From Euclidia mi (Eukaryota > Arthropoda > Insecta > Lepidoptera > Erebidae): a DNA stretch of 64,000 nt. A program made the translations under genes and the position numbers. The notes under the pieces were generated by a model. It saw nothing but the letters and a program-made list of their open reading frames with translations. It did not search any database and was not told the origin of the DNA. The stretch lies in NCBI GenBank assembly GCA_944739405.2, contig OX123193.2:19519516-19583515 (forward strand), given 5' to 3'. This document shows, one piece after another, positions 1 through 11,017 of the stretch; the first letter of the stretch is position 1, and each line of letters starts with the position of its first letter.

Positions 1-749
1 AAACTAACATCAATAATTACAGACCAATTACACTCATACCTATACTATCAAAAATATTCGAGAAAGTTATGTACATCAAAATAGAGACATTTCTAACTTC
101 TTGTAATATCTTAAATAAAAAACCGTTCGGTTTTCGGAAACAAAGCTCCACTGCATTGGCATGTTTTTCTTTAATAAAGCATATTACAGAAGCCTTAAAT
201 AATAAATCTATAGTCGCATGTCTGTTTCTAGACATGACAAAAGCTGTTGACTTCGTCTGTCACCAAAAACTGCTCTCAAAGCTCTCAAATTATGGGTTAC
301 GTGGAAATGTTTATAACTGGATTGAGAGTTATCTAGAAAATCGAATACAATATGTCGAATTAAACAGAACTTATAAAAATAAACAAAAGCAATACAGATC
401 GATGTACAAAATTAACAATTATGGTACGCCCTAAGGGAGTATTTTAGCCCCTCTTTTGTTTCTGTTATACATTAACGAATTATACTCTTGCTGATGATAC
501 AACAATAATAATTAAGGATAAACATAAACTTAATCTAGAAATAAATATTAAAGCGACACTCAATAATGCCATAAGCTGGCTTAATTAAAACAACCTTAAG
601 ATAAACATGACAAAAACAAATATTATTCAGTTCCAAATATATGCAACAAATCTAAATTAAATCATAATGACACGCACATAAACGTTGTTGATAATTGCGT
701 ATTTTTAGGTATCAGGGTCGATAAATATTGTAATTGGAAACCTCATTTA
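1..749 (+). pseudogene. LINE reverse transcriptase relic, first part
   Basis: Reading frame from base 3 gives NNYRPITLIPILSKIFEKVM, then FGFRKQSST and a degenerate LFLDMTKAVDFV block (usually FLDLSKAFD). These are the RT fingers and palm of an APE-type non-LTR element of the Jockey/CR1 kind. The frame breaks at the TAA near 432; the next frame reads SILAPLLFLLYINEL, then a deletion, then ADDTT, the catalytic Asp pair. The copy enters from outside the window, so its 5' end is unseen. At 749 it is cut by an RTE tail and resumes at 1281. The clade is not resolved; loss of function is clear. Confidence 0.8.
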
Positions 750-1280
750 AAATAACTTGTAATAAATGGCGACAGGTCTCGGGCACAATATGCGATCCTA
801 AAATGCCTTTGAAATTCAAGGGACGCATATATAAGGCGGTTATAAGGCCTGTCGTATTGTATGGAGCTGAGTGTTGGGCTACTAAGAAGATGGATGAAAA
901 ACGATTACATGTGGCAGAGATGAGAATGTTGCGATGGATGTGTGGAGTTACGAGAATGGATAAGATTAGGAATGAATACGTGAGAGGTAGTCTGAAAGTG
1001 GCGCCTATAGACGAGAAAGTGAAAGGAAGTCGTTTGGCTTGGTATGGACATATTATGCGAAGAGATGATATGTATGTAGGTAAGCAAGTGATGAATATGA
1101 AGGTAGAGGGATGGAAAGGGAGAGGGAGGCCAAGGAAAAGATGGATGGACTGTGTGAGGATGGATATAAAAGAGAAAGGGGTAAATGATCAGATGACGGG
1201 CGAAAGAAAAGAATGGAAGCGAAGGACGTACTGCGCCGACCCCAAATAGATTGGGACCAGGGCAAGAAGATGATGATTTA
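750..1280 (+). mobile_element. RTE-type LINE 3' end inserted in the older LINE
   Basis: The open frame to 1249 reads RPVVLYGAECWATKK, AEMRMLRWMCGVTRMD, RLAWYGHIMRRDD, GRGRPRKRWMDCV and ends CADPK-stop. This is the C-terminal region after the RT of insect RTE-like elements. After the stop a short 3' UTR ends in GAT repeats, as RTE tails do. The piece is 5'-truncated: no endonuclease or RT core is present. It sits between two copies of ATTTA (745-749, 1276-1280), and the host LINE frame continues from KPHL before it to EKLVNKIDRF after it, so the borders are well fixed. Confidence 0.82.
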
Positions 1281-2022
1281 GAAAAACTAGTCAATAAAAT
1301 AGATCGATTTCTAAATGTTTAAAAAAAAGTTAGACTGACAGTAAACATTAATGCTGCACTATCTGCATACCATGCTTACGTATCCTCCCTGCTCAGATAC
1401 GGCATTGTTGTATGGGGTAACTCGGTTGAAGTTGACAGAGTTCTTATAACCCAAAAGAAGTGTATTCGAGCAGTATGTGGAGTCGATACACTGACAAGCT
1501 GTAAACCTCTATTTAAAAAACACAAGATTTTACCTGTTCCATGCTTATACATATTAGAAATAGGTTTACTAGTAAAACATCATGCTGAATAATTTTTAAA
1601 ATTTGATGATACATAACTGCCATCTATTAAATTGGAATTATTTAGAAAAAATTCATACTGTATGGCAATTAAAATATATAACCATATTCCGCTAAGTATC
1701 AAAATGTTACCTATATCCCAATTTAAAAAACAACTTTTTTATATACTATTAAATAAAACTTATAATAGTGTCAAGGAATATCTAGAAGATAAGGCCCTAG
1801 GCAACTAATATTATCACCGATGCATATTAGTAAAATGTTATTTTGTTTCATGTGCCACTCATTGTTATGTTTCTAATATATTTGTTCTTTATATTCCCAT
1901 GTAGTACCCGTTTACTGCACTCAATTCGCATGCCCCAAGGGGCAGAATATGCTGTAACCAACCATTTATAAGCACTTGTTAATGTACCATTTTCTTGCGA
2001 ATAAATGAATTATTATTATTAT
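1281..2022 (+). pseudogene. LINE relic, second part with 3' tail
   Basis: Continuation of the LINE cut at 749. Translations in changing frames give NAALSAYHAYVSSLLRYGIV followed by VWGN, then KKCIRAVCG, the usual region behind the RT of Jockey/CR1-type elements. Several stops interrupt it. The 3' UTR ends with AATAAATGAA and an ATT microsatellite (about 2003-2022), a likely element 3' terminus. Confidence 0.7.
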
Positions 2023-2323
2023 TCGTAAGTGTCTCTGTTACACGGCTATTCTTCTAACATTTAGTGTTAAAAGAATAACCGGACCTTTGGGAGGCTTACA
2101 CGGGGATATGGATCCAACGCGCAGAGGCCCGTAGAGAGCTTTAATCTAAAATGGGATGGGACACATGCAGCGGAGCCTCCACAACTGCACTACTGAGAAC
2201 AGCTATGGACTAGCCGCAGCATATGTAAGACTATTGTAATATGTGGAGCCTTATTTAATTGGTTTATGGGATTGGGTGTTTGATGGACTTGTTATTTTTA
2301 TGGATGAAAAATGGCACCTGCCA

Positions 2324-2856
2324 GTAATACTCTAATAGTATCCGTCCGGATGGCAGGTGGTGACTCGCCAACTCACTGGATGGGCCCTCTCTTAACAGCC
2401 GCCCAAAGCAAACAAACTCTGCCATAGAGGCAGCCAGAGGGAAACACCGGTGCGAGTGGCTAGGGGTGTTGAGCGGTGCGGCACCGGTTTCACCATCGCG
2501 GGTCTCGTGACAACGGAGACTCGGAGCGGGTTTCCCCGTAGTTACGCCCTTGAGCATCTTCCACCCCCGAGCTGGTAGCTCTTGCGGATCCCTCTGGCCG
2601 GCCGACCAAGGCAAGCCAGTGTTGAGAGTCCTGCGGGTGCTCTTGGAAATCCACTCCGACCAGCCAGTAAAGGCAAGCTGGAGACGAGGCCCTGACCGAC
2701 TCTCTCAAAGCATTCGGGACCGCAGTGTCGCCACACACATTCAGCTCGCCACAAAGCTGCCCTGCGGTTGTAAGGTTTTTTTTCATCTTGTAATACATTT
2801 TTTGTTTATATTACTCGATGAAGGTGATGTTTGAAAGCTGTTATTATTATTATTAC
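2324..2856 (+). repeat. GC-rich unidentified repeat ending in (TTA)n
   Basis: This stretch is far richer in G and C than its surroundings and ends with TTATTATTATTA at about 2841-2856, the kind of tail a non-LTR element leaves. Open frames on both strands are short and show no domain I know. It looks like an untranslated end of a retroelement, but I cannot name the family. Bases 2023-2323 before it hold nothing I recognise. Confidence 0.4.
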
Positions 2857-2923
2857 ACCATTTTACGTGGAGAGCATGAAAACGGTGGCTCTCATTAGGT
2901 TAGCAGTACCCTAATTAAGCATC

Positions 2924-3159
2924 GCCTAATTAAGGGGTGCATAGGGTTCCCACCAAGATCTTAGGGCCCAAGCCAACCTCACCTGCAAGTGGTGCACCTG
3001 CCGATCAACGGACGAGGCTCTGGCAAACAAAATATCCCGATAAGCGGCAATAGGCTCGCTACCTATTACGTGGGATCAAAACACTGGCAAAAAGTGGGCG
3101 TTTAATATGCCTCTGCCTACCCCTTCGGAGAAACAGGCGTGAGTCTATGTATGTATGTA
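2924..3159 (+). mobile_element. SINE, tail-sharing family A, non-tRNA-like head
   Basis: The 236 bp unit is flanked by perfect 12 bp duplications TAATTAAGCATC (2912-2923, 3160-3171), which fixes both ends. Its 3' half (GGCAATAGGCTCGC, ATTACGTGGGATC, GGCGTGAGTC and TATG repeats) is the family A tail found six more times here and partly at the end of a LINE at 41.6 kb. The first 120 bp show no clear A or B box, unlike the tRNA-like heads at 16.9 and 32.6 kb. Confidence 0.8.
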
Positions 3160-3227
3160 TAATTAAGCATCATAAATCAACAACATTTTTATATACGTAT
3201 ATTTAGACATACAAAATTAAAATCATG

Positions 3228-3365
3228 AAAATTTACGATATTGTAACGTTCGTTTACTTGAAGTTTTATATTATGTTCGTATACTAGTATACGACTGTAT
3301 ACTTGTAGTCGTATACTCGTAGTCGTATACTACGAGTATACGGACGTTACAATATCGTAAATTTT
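3228..3365. mobile_element. 138 bp MITE-like palindrome
   Basis: A perfect 22 bp terminal inverted repeat (3228-3249 with 3344-3365, starting AAAATTTACGATATTG) encloses several copies of GTCGTATAC. A diverged relative with ACGAGTATACGGACG lies at 4859-4975. No target duplication was recognised, so the class of element is open. Confidence 0.55.
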
Positions 3366-3441
3366 CAAACTATTTTTCATTGGCATATTTTTAACAGCGT
3401 ATCAAAAATGTTATGTAACACACTAAAGTGAGTTACGCAAT

Positions 3442-3632
3442 AGTTATTTGTGCAACAAGAGAGCAAAGTTGTTTTTTGTTTCGAGTGCTGATTTTGAGTC
3501 CCGAGCAAGCGAAGGATTCTATGATTGATTCACGAGCGTAGCGAGTGAATCAAAGTTAGAATCCTGAGCGTGCTGGTGAGGGACTCAACAGCACGAGATA
3601 CAAAAAACTTTGCTCTCGTGTAGCACACATAA
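3442..3632. mobile_element. Foldback element of about 190 bp
   Basis: The two halves pair over nearly their whole length around 3538: AAGAGAGCAAAG faces CTTTGCTCTCG, GATTCACGAGCG faces AGTGAATC, and AGGATTCTA faces TAGAATCCT. It has no coding capacity. It is probably a non-autonomous hairpin element. Bases 3633-4427 after it are AT-rich and hold nothing I recognise. Confidence 0.55.
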
Positions 3633-4427
3633 CTTTTCACCTCAGCAGTGAGAACACATATTACTTAAGAGACAGAAATGAACAGGAATAGATTAAATTC
3701 TGCATAATCACTTGCTGCTTTAACTCTTCTGATGTTAAAGTACAGCCATCACCGCTAGTTTCACTCATATTTTTAGATTATTTTAAATATTAATATAATT
3801 TAACACGTTACGCTATACCTACTGTATCAGCATCAGCGAAATTTTTATTCCCGCTACTTTTTTAAATCGAGTTTTAATACCGCGTCCCTGATGTTTATTT
3901 TTCAAATCTTTCATTGTTGTAATTCTAAATAAAAATGTATTGGTTAAATACCAATTTTATACTATTAATTAGACTTATTTTTATTAAAATCCAATAATAA
4001 ATTAAACATGTAAACAATAACATATAAAAAAAAGTAATTTCTTTATTACAAATATCTTTTTTTTTGCGTAGGTGTTTTCTTTGAGGTCAAATTCCAAAAT
4101 CGAATTTCGAATTCGAAGGGGTTTGTTTTTTCACTCACTTTTTATATGCATGTGAAAGAGATAGAGCACAGTAAAATTCGAATGTTTCAAATTTGTGGCT
4201 GAACAATGTCAATTCGTGGCACTCAAGATTGAAAAATTAAAAAGCTACTTTGCCTCACGCTCGAATCAAAATCGCGTTTTGTTCACTGTTGTCTCGCAGC
4301 AAAAGCGGCATGTTTGAGCTGCTGTGGTGAAAAAAAACTTTATTATTTCACTAAAATAGTGACTTGCAACTTATCCACTCAGAAAACTTAATAGGTTATG
4401 TTAGGTGTGACCCTGCTCCCAAAAATA

Positions 4428-4453
4428 GGAGCCCTGCGAAGCAGCAGGGCTCC
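4428..4453. repeat. Perfect 10 bp stem hairpin
   Basis: GGAGCCCTGC (4428-4437) and GCAGGGCTCC (4444-4453) pair perfectly around a six-base loop. GC-rich within AT-rich sequence and preceded by a related GACCCTGCTCC. It is likely part of an old repeat rather than a terminator. Confidence 0.5.
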
Positions 4454-4595
4454 GTCAACTTAGCTTAGTGGTGCAATTAGTATTTTTGGTGGAAAATTAG
4501 TATTTTTGACTAACAGTTAAATACAACCCTTTTTCATTTACCACCCTGGACGTCAAATGATACATAGTGTCAAACTTGTAACGAAATTTTATTGT

Positions 4596-4807
4596 GGCTA
4601 AGCGTATGCTGAGACTCGGGTGACGCCACGCAGGGTAGATCCGATTATTTAATACCTGAACATACTGACAGCTGCGTATGCTGCGGCTCAGGTGCAATGT
4701 GGACATGCGTCTGTTCTGCTCTGGCAGAAGCTGACTACCTGTATCTGCATCAACTGCACTGAGTTACAAAGTCATACGCATATCTACGTAAAAGCATACG
4801 CTTAGCC
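4596..4807. mobile_element. 212 bp MITE with 15 bp terminal inverted repeats
   Basis: GGCTAAGCGTATGCT at 4596-4610 is matched by its exact reverse complement at 4793-4807. The inside is non-coding and contains a further CTGCGTATGCTG. Flanks show no clear duplication. The short TIR and small size fit a class II non-autonomous element. Confidence 0.6.
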
Positions 4808-4858
4808 TCAAACGTCCATATCTGTAATCATTTGCAAGTTTTACAGGTATTTAGATAC

Positions 4859-4975
4859 ATACGAGTATACGGACGTGGCAATATCGTAAAAGTTACAAAC
4901 TATTAATCATTTGACATCTTGGACGTCAAATGACAGATATTTTGAAACTTCTAAGACATTATAACGTCCGTATAT
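4859..4975. repeat. Diverged relative of the 3.2 kb palindrome
   Basis: The left part matches 3340-3385 (ACGAGTATACGGACG, CAATATCGTAAA, CAAACTATT) and the right end carries ACGTCCGTATA, the reverse complement of TATACGGACGT at its left. The rest of 4976-5310 is AT-rich and holds nothing I recognise. Confidence 0.45.
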
Positions 4976-5318
4976 TTATTTATTTAGGAAAGCTTACAGA
5001 CTAATAACAACACATTTAATTAAATTAAAAAAGAAGTTGCTAATTAAAGGCTACCACATATAAATGCAATGTAACAAAGATTAATTACATCAGTTACTGT
5101 TGTAAGTATACCTACTTGCTCAATCATACAATAAATACAATGTTGCAGCCATGTTCCGCCATAAAAAAGTAACTAAAAATGAGATTCATAATACACAAGT
5201 TAGTATAATTATATATTATTATAACAAAAAAAGTCAAGAAAATAATAATGAAAAGGAACACAGGAAAAAAACCGCAATCTAGGCTATATATGCCTATCGC
5301 TGCTAAAGAAGTCACAAT

Positions 5319-7545
5319 TTATACGTTTTTTTTATTTTTGGTCAAGTTAGTGCAGAATAAATCCAAATCTAATTTCCGTGACATTTGATTAAATGATTCG
5401 GCGCAACGTAAAAGAAAAGAGTTCCGTCTGTATTTCGTTGTAGCAAAGGGAACGTGTAAGATCGGACGTTGTCGAAAAACTAATTGATTCATTCCAAGCT
5501 TGATGTTACTCATCAACTCAAGGCAATCAATCGTGTCATTGGCTATGTTTATAATGGTTCTTCTGAGTTCCAGAAGTAAAATATGATACCGTTTACAACG
5601 CTCGTCATAGTCAATAGAATATTGATTCGCTTTAAAATCTAAGTATCGCAAAAACTTTCTTTATACACCTTCAATGCATGATATATATACCTGGTATTGA
5701 GGGTTCCATACCTGTGACGCATATGCTAGATTGCTACGTACGTACATAGGCACAGTACAAAACGTTTACTGTCTTAAGAGACCGAAAACATGAAGACATT
5801 CTTATCACAAAACCAAGTGCCTTCGACGCCGTGTTCGTAATGTGATTGATGTGCATATCGAATAAAAGCTTTGAGTCCATGATAACACCAAGGTCTTTAA
5901 CGTAGTCAACTTTCCTAATAAACTTATCATGAAGTTTGTAACCCGATCCTATGGTAAGTTTTTGACGACTAAATGTTATGTAACAACACTTTGCGATATT
6001 TAACTGTAGTTTGTTAAGTGTGCAACTGTGCAGTATGCTACAAATTTATCAAGGTCGTTTTGGAGTTTCCCTACATCCGATGCATCGTTAATAATTTTGT
6101 GAATGTTCATGTCATCCGCGTATACATAGAAGTATATAAGAATTTAGGAAACAAGAATTTATATCTCCAGTGTATAGAGTAAACAATAGTGGGGTCAAAA
6201 GCGAACCCTGAGGAATTCCAGATGGGATTGAACACCAACCGAGAATTGAGAATTGAGAGCGATTTTCAATGTACGAGCTGAACCAGCGGTACAAATTACC
6301 ATGTATGCCGGCAGCAAAAAAAAACTGTAACAGTATTTTGTGGTCAATTCGGTCAAAACATTTTTGTTAATCTGTATAGATCACTACACACACACTCTAC
6401 CTAACTAACCTTTAGATATAAAATCATGAGATAGGATTAGATTTGATGTAGTGGATCGGCCACATAAGAACCCATGTTGCTCAGCACCAAATGATCATAT
6501 AAATAATACGTTCTAGTACTTTAGAAAACAAACATAACTTTGAGATTTGACGATAATTCTCTACATTAGATTTATCACCTTTTTTAAATACTGGTGTAAT
6601 GAACGCCGATTTTCATTTTAATGGAACTAAACCTTCTGTTACCGACCTATTATAAAAAGCATGCAGAGCGGTAAAACCAAACTATCGGCTAAACTTGTTA
6701 TAAATAATGGAGGGATGTAATCTGCCCCACCAGATTTAGTAAGATCCAAATCTTTTAAATATTTCAGAACCTTTCCAGGAGAAAAATGTATTGTACTGAT
6801 GTAATTTGTGCTTCTGCTGTTACCATTTAAAGTACTATACTCAAGTAGACAAGGCATATTGTCTACTTCTGGCTCCTGAAAAGTTGATCTAAAATATATT
6901 GCGAATTAATTACTAATTTCTAGACCCATATTAGCTGATACATTCTTATTATAGAGTAATAGTACAGTGTACTAGGCAGTGAGGAGGTATTTTTTCTACT
7001 TTTAATAAAAGACCAAAAGGCCCTCGGGTTATTTAGGTTTGTGTATTCTACGTTAGTAATGTATTCGTCAAAACAAGTTTGTTCTAAGTCCACAGCTCGC
7101 CGGCGTAATGAAGATACCGTTAGATATTCACTCATGTTACCATACAATTTAAACCTCCGGTGGTACTTTGACATTTCTTTTACCACTCTTATAAGGCCTA
7201 AACTATACCAACGCGGATGAGAAGTTTGCCTGATAGATTTCATAGGTATAAATTTATCTCTGAGAGAATATAATCTGTCGTAAAAATGTTTAACTGACTG
7301 TTCCAACGGCTCAGTGCATAACAATAAATGTCAGTCTGTTTTATTAAGAGCAGATTTAATTGCATCGTAGTTACCCTTATGGACAAGATATTTTGAAGTT
7401 ATTTTGTCTGCAAACCGATGAATTTCTACAAAACCTACCTCCACAATCAAAGGTTTATGGTGCTGGTCTACGGGGATAACCAACGGGTCATCGCACTCCG
7501 CAACGCTTAAGAAGTCAGAGATCAAGTTAATCACAACTGTTTTAT
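5319..7545 (-). pseudogene. Jockey-like LINE relic, endonuclease end through RT
   Basis: Read from 7545 downward, the pieces appear in LINE order. First comes the C-terminal part of an APE endonuclease (ISDFLSVAECDDPLVI, DQHHKPLIVEV). Then a linker follows with FWSFIKSRKN, then the RT start (LTKSGGADYIPP), the RT palm neighbourhood (WFSSYIENRSQF, IPSGIPQGSLLTPLLFTLY) and the post-RT region (LRYLDFK, ELMSNIKLGMNQL, FNQMSRKLDLD). The frame shifts many times, and 5690-6110 has no open frame. It is a 5'-truncated dead copy of about 2.2 kb; Jockey is a likely clade, not proven. Confidence 0.7.
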
Positions 7546-7659
7546 TACACGTTATAATAATATTACAATGTTTTACTAATAAATGCTAAAATATACTTAT
7601 TAAAATATAATTGCAGTCACTTATTACGCTATAGCGGGTATTAAGTAAAAACATCTTCT

Positions 7660-7925
7660 TCTGCCTGCCCTGGTCTCATATTACTTGGGGTCGGCGCAGA
7701 ATGTCTTTCTCTTCCATTCTCTCCAATCAGACGTCATCTCATCAGTCACTTCCTTTTCATCCATGTCTCCTCTCACACAATCCATCCATCTTTTCTTTGG
7801 TCTTCCTCTTGCCTTATATCCCTCAACTCTCATCTTCATCACCTTTCTAGTCACATGATTTTCATCCCTCCTCATTACATGCCCATACCAGGATAGACGA
7901 TTTCCTTTCAGCTTTACTTGCACCA
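7660..7925 (-). mobile_element. RTE-type LINE 3' end fragment
   Basis: The minus frame 7923-7681 reads RLSWYGHVMRRDENH, ARGRPKKRWMDCV and ends FCADPK-stop, homologous to the RTE tail at 750-1280. A short 3' UTR with ACCAGGGCAGGCAG follows. It is strongly 5'-truncated. Bases 7926-8310 beside it show no recognisable feature. Confidence 0.75.
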
Positions 7926-8316
7926 GTGCAACTTTAAAAACATACGAGTTTTAAATGGACACAGTCAAATATAGAGCACTTCAATCATACAAATACGAAG
8001 AGTGAGAAAAGCCGGTACGGCCGGACAGTGATTAGTCATAACGGGCAATACGATGCGCAGAATTATATACACTATGTGGCTTAAATTAAATCTGACTAAA
8101 AAAGTTAGTAAAATGTTTTTAATAGAAACATAACACGGCAGTGTGTACATCGATAGACTTAGTTGGAATACGTGAATAGCACAACTCGACCAATGGTATC
8201 TCGCACAAGAACATTATTAAGAGATTGTAATATAATTGACAAATAATCATACGATTCTTGCAAGGTCCATTTCTGACTTCACTATAATCACGTGCGATGA
8301 ATCGGTTTTCTTTTTT

Positions 8317-8735
8317 TTACTTGGCGTGCTTGACCCAGACGTAACGAAAGTCCTTATTCGCGGCTGCCTTCTTTGTTTTCGATAAAAGCAATTTATTTTC
8401 AAGTGTGGGGTGATCATTGACATGTATTTTCTGATTGCCCGTCAAACCTATGCGTCTTACTGTCAAAGGACTGCTTTTGGATGCTTGTCTAGCTGCTGCA
8501 ATAGAATCCTCTTTCACGTAGCGATTACAGAAACTCACTATAATTGGTTTCGCACGCTCCTTTTCACGGGTCGGTACTCTTGTTATAAAGTTGACTTGGG
8601 TCTTGTTAACAGCTTAGTAGCTTATCTGATAACCAAGACTCGAGAGCATGTTGAACAAATTTTCGTTGTTTGGTTGAGGAACGCCTTTGATTTCCACGTT
8701 GTTCATACGCGCCCACTCATGTTCATACGCGGAGT
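8317..8735 (-). pseudogene. FP_C-domain ORF1-like protein, C-terminal relic
   Basis: Read from 8735 down, the frame gives MNNVEIKGVPQPNNENL, MLSSLGYQISY, one stop, AVNKTQVNFITRVP, then KPIIVSFCNRY and, at the end, IHVNDHPTLENKLLLSKTK with YVWVKHAK. This pattern belongs to the C-terminal domain shared by the baculovirus 25K FP protein and by ORF1-like proteins of insect mobile elements; here the retroelement origin is more likely. A single in-frame TAA near 8625 breaks the copy. No N-terminal PHD finger or partner RT ORF is next to it, so it is a fragment. Confidence 0.65.
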
Positions 8736-8756
8736 CAGTACCCTTAAATAAACTGA

Positions 8757-9123
8757 TACTGGTCTAGATAAGCGGACAAGCGACCGATCTCCGCTTTCTA
8801 GTCTAACCAGATGTGACTTAATATCAGCTTTTCCTCAGAGCGACTGCCGTTTGACCTACGCAACCCAAAGGGATAGCGGTATTACATGGTTTAGACCAAT
8901 AACAACAGTTATTTAAGGGTACTGACGCCGCGTAGCGACTGTCAACAACTGTTCACGAGAGCCAAGAGTGATGGTTTAACATGCTCGCCGAGGCACGAGG
9001 CGAGCGATAATTAACAATTAAATACCAAATAACTCCGAAAAGTCAGTAGCGCGCGCGGTGGTTTCGAACTCCCCGCAAGGCAGTCTGTTGGTATATCCTA
9101 CTGTCTACTGGCTATCGTTGCCT
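8757..9123 (-). mobile_element. tRNA-derived SINE, family D
   Basis: Its reverse complement matches 16447-16815 along the whole length: the head around GATAGCC, CCAACAGACTGCC, a middle GC-rich part, GTCTAAACCATG, and CTAGAAAGCGGA near the 3' end. A third copy lies at 62430-62761. The A and B boxes are decayed in this copy. Confidence 0.75.
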
Positions 9124-9187
9124 GTTTTTTGGTTATTTAAGTTTTTTTTAGTTAAATCATGATGGGGAAGCTGTCCTCATTAGATTT

Positions 9188-9436
9188 AATCATCATCAGC
9201 CTTTGATAGTCCACTGCTGGACTAGGCCTCTCCTTTGAAAGGAGGAATTGGCCTACTATACCACGCTGGCCAAACGGGTTGGTATAGGGTTTGTATCAAG
9301 TTTTCCTTCTCTTGCAGTGCTGTTCTCTGCATACTATGCTCCTCTGTCGGTTCTTACGACACCCATGGGATGATATGGGGTGGTGACAATTCGTATTCTT
9401 AATCCGTCAGCACACGGACACGGCAATGAATTGTCA
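9188..9436 (-). mobile_element. SINE-like repeat, family B
   Basis: The minus strand runs from a CCGTGTG-type head through GTCACCACCCCATATCATCC, GGGTGTCGTAAGA, CTTGATACAAACCC, GGCCAGCGTGGTATAG, GGAGAGGCCTAGTCCAGCAG and ends in GATGAT. The same unit recurs at 11.6, 45.6, 53.5 and 57.2 kb. The GAT tail resembles the RTE tail at 1280, so an RTE-dependent SINE is a fair guess. Bases 9437-10440 after it contain nothing I can name. Confidence 0.7.
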
Positions 9437-10845
9437 TAATAAAATTAGTACAATTAGAAGAAAATAATATTCTTCAAACATCCTCAAATCAAGGTGAACA
9501 AATACTTTTGAGCGGTAGTGTATGTCTAAATAACTGTGAATCGCACACGTGATTAGTTTATTTAAATCCTGCTAAACAATAAACAAAAAATAAAATGTAA
9601 CACAAATGAAATCACCGATTGTAAAATATTATTTAGTTTTTTTTGTAATTTGACCCATGTACCTAACAGTTTTGGTGTAAAATTAGGAACAAAATCACAT
9701 TCATCTTTGGGGTAATGATCATACATAAAAATATTCGCAATAAAGGCACCAAAACATGGAAAGTTCAAGAAAATAAATCAAATTTTCAGGTTCATTAATG
9801 TCAGCAACAATATGCGACGGTCGATGGTGAAAATAAATAGTAATGTTATTAAAATTGATGCAGTGGGATCTTAAAATAAAATGGGTTTCATCTCAAGGCT
9901 ATCTAAGGTTGTTAGTCAAAATATGATAAAATAAACTTTTGTTTAAAAAACGTGTCGACATAAATAACCTCAATTTTAGAATCAAATCAAAATTTAACAT
10001 CACAATGTCAGCAATAGTTACGAATTGACGAGCTCTCTATTAAGCTGAACTATTTTATATATCACAATAGTGACGAATACACTCCAGACGTGAATTGATT
10101 TGATGAAAACAATAATTTAGGGGTTTTCCAAGGCAGCGGCACAATACCATATATATGTATATGCATTATTGCGTGTTTAATAAAGTTATTAAGTATTTTT
10201 TTATAAATTAACTCCCTTGAAATTCCAGTAGAGGCAACGAAGAATTGAGACCTATGAATATAAAATAAGATGCGTGTGATATAAAAACATGAGAAATACG
10301 GCTTAGTAAGGTAAAAAAAATGAATTTTACAAAATACAGATCTTATATACGGGTATACGTAATCCTTAGGTATTCTGTTTCTTTTCACTTCGATTGTTTT
10401 TCCAGACATTTCGCTTAAAAAGGCAGACGCTTCATCACATATCAACTGAAAACGTGTAAATACTTACTCACAAATAGTGAATAAAATAACCGATAAATAG
10501 AATCCTGCAAATTCAGATCTATTGTGTGCACGAAGTGGCAACGTAGCATTGAGAGCTTTCGTTGGACGTCACATACGGCTAGCGATGAACGTATAGAATA
10601 AAGAGGAAAGCGCCACTACTTTTTGCGACGAAAATCAACGGAACTACGAAAATATTCCGTGCAGCAAGATTGGAAGAAAAATGACGTCCAATTTATTTTT
10701 CATATTTTGACTTTTCTAGTATTAGGGGGACATTTCGCAAGCATTGCACGTTGTCTCCTATTTGACGTCCGATATACGGACGACTCAAGCAGGTGGACGC
10801 CACATTAGATGCAAAAATGGCCATAGTGGACGTACAATAGATTAC

Positions 10846-10982
<137 letters not shown>

Positions 10983-11017
10983 AAACTTAAACGAGAAGAC
11001 ACTCATTTTGCCACACC

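Noticed and set aside
905..1294. Minus-strand frames over the RTE tail
   Set aside because: Shadows of the plus-strand RTE frame, with Ser/Pro/His bias from reverse reading.
4428..4453. Transcription terminator
   Set aside because: The hairpin has no T run after it and the genome is eukaryotic.
10330..10445. Minus-strand exon with SAFLSEMSGKTIEVKRNRIP after a TTTTCAG acceptor
   Set aside because: The text looks protein-like and the acceptor is fair, but no donor, domain or partner exon could be named.
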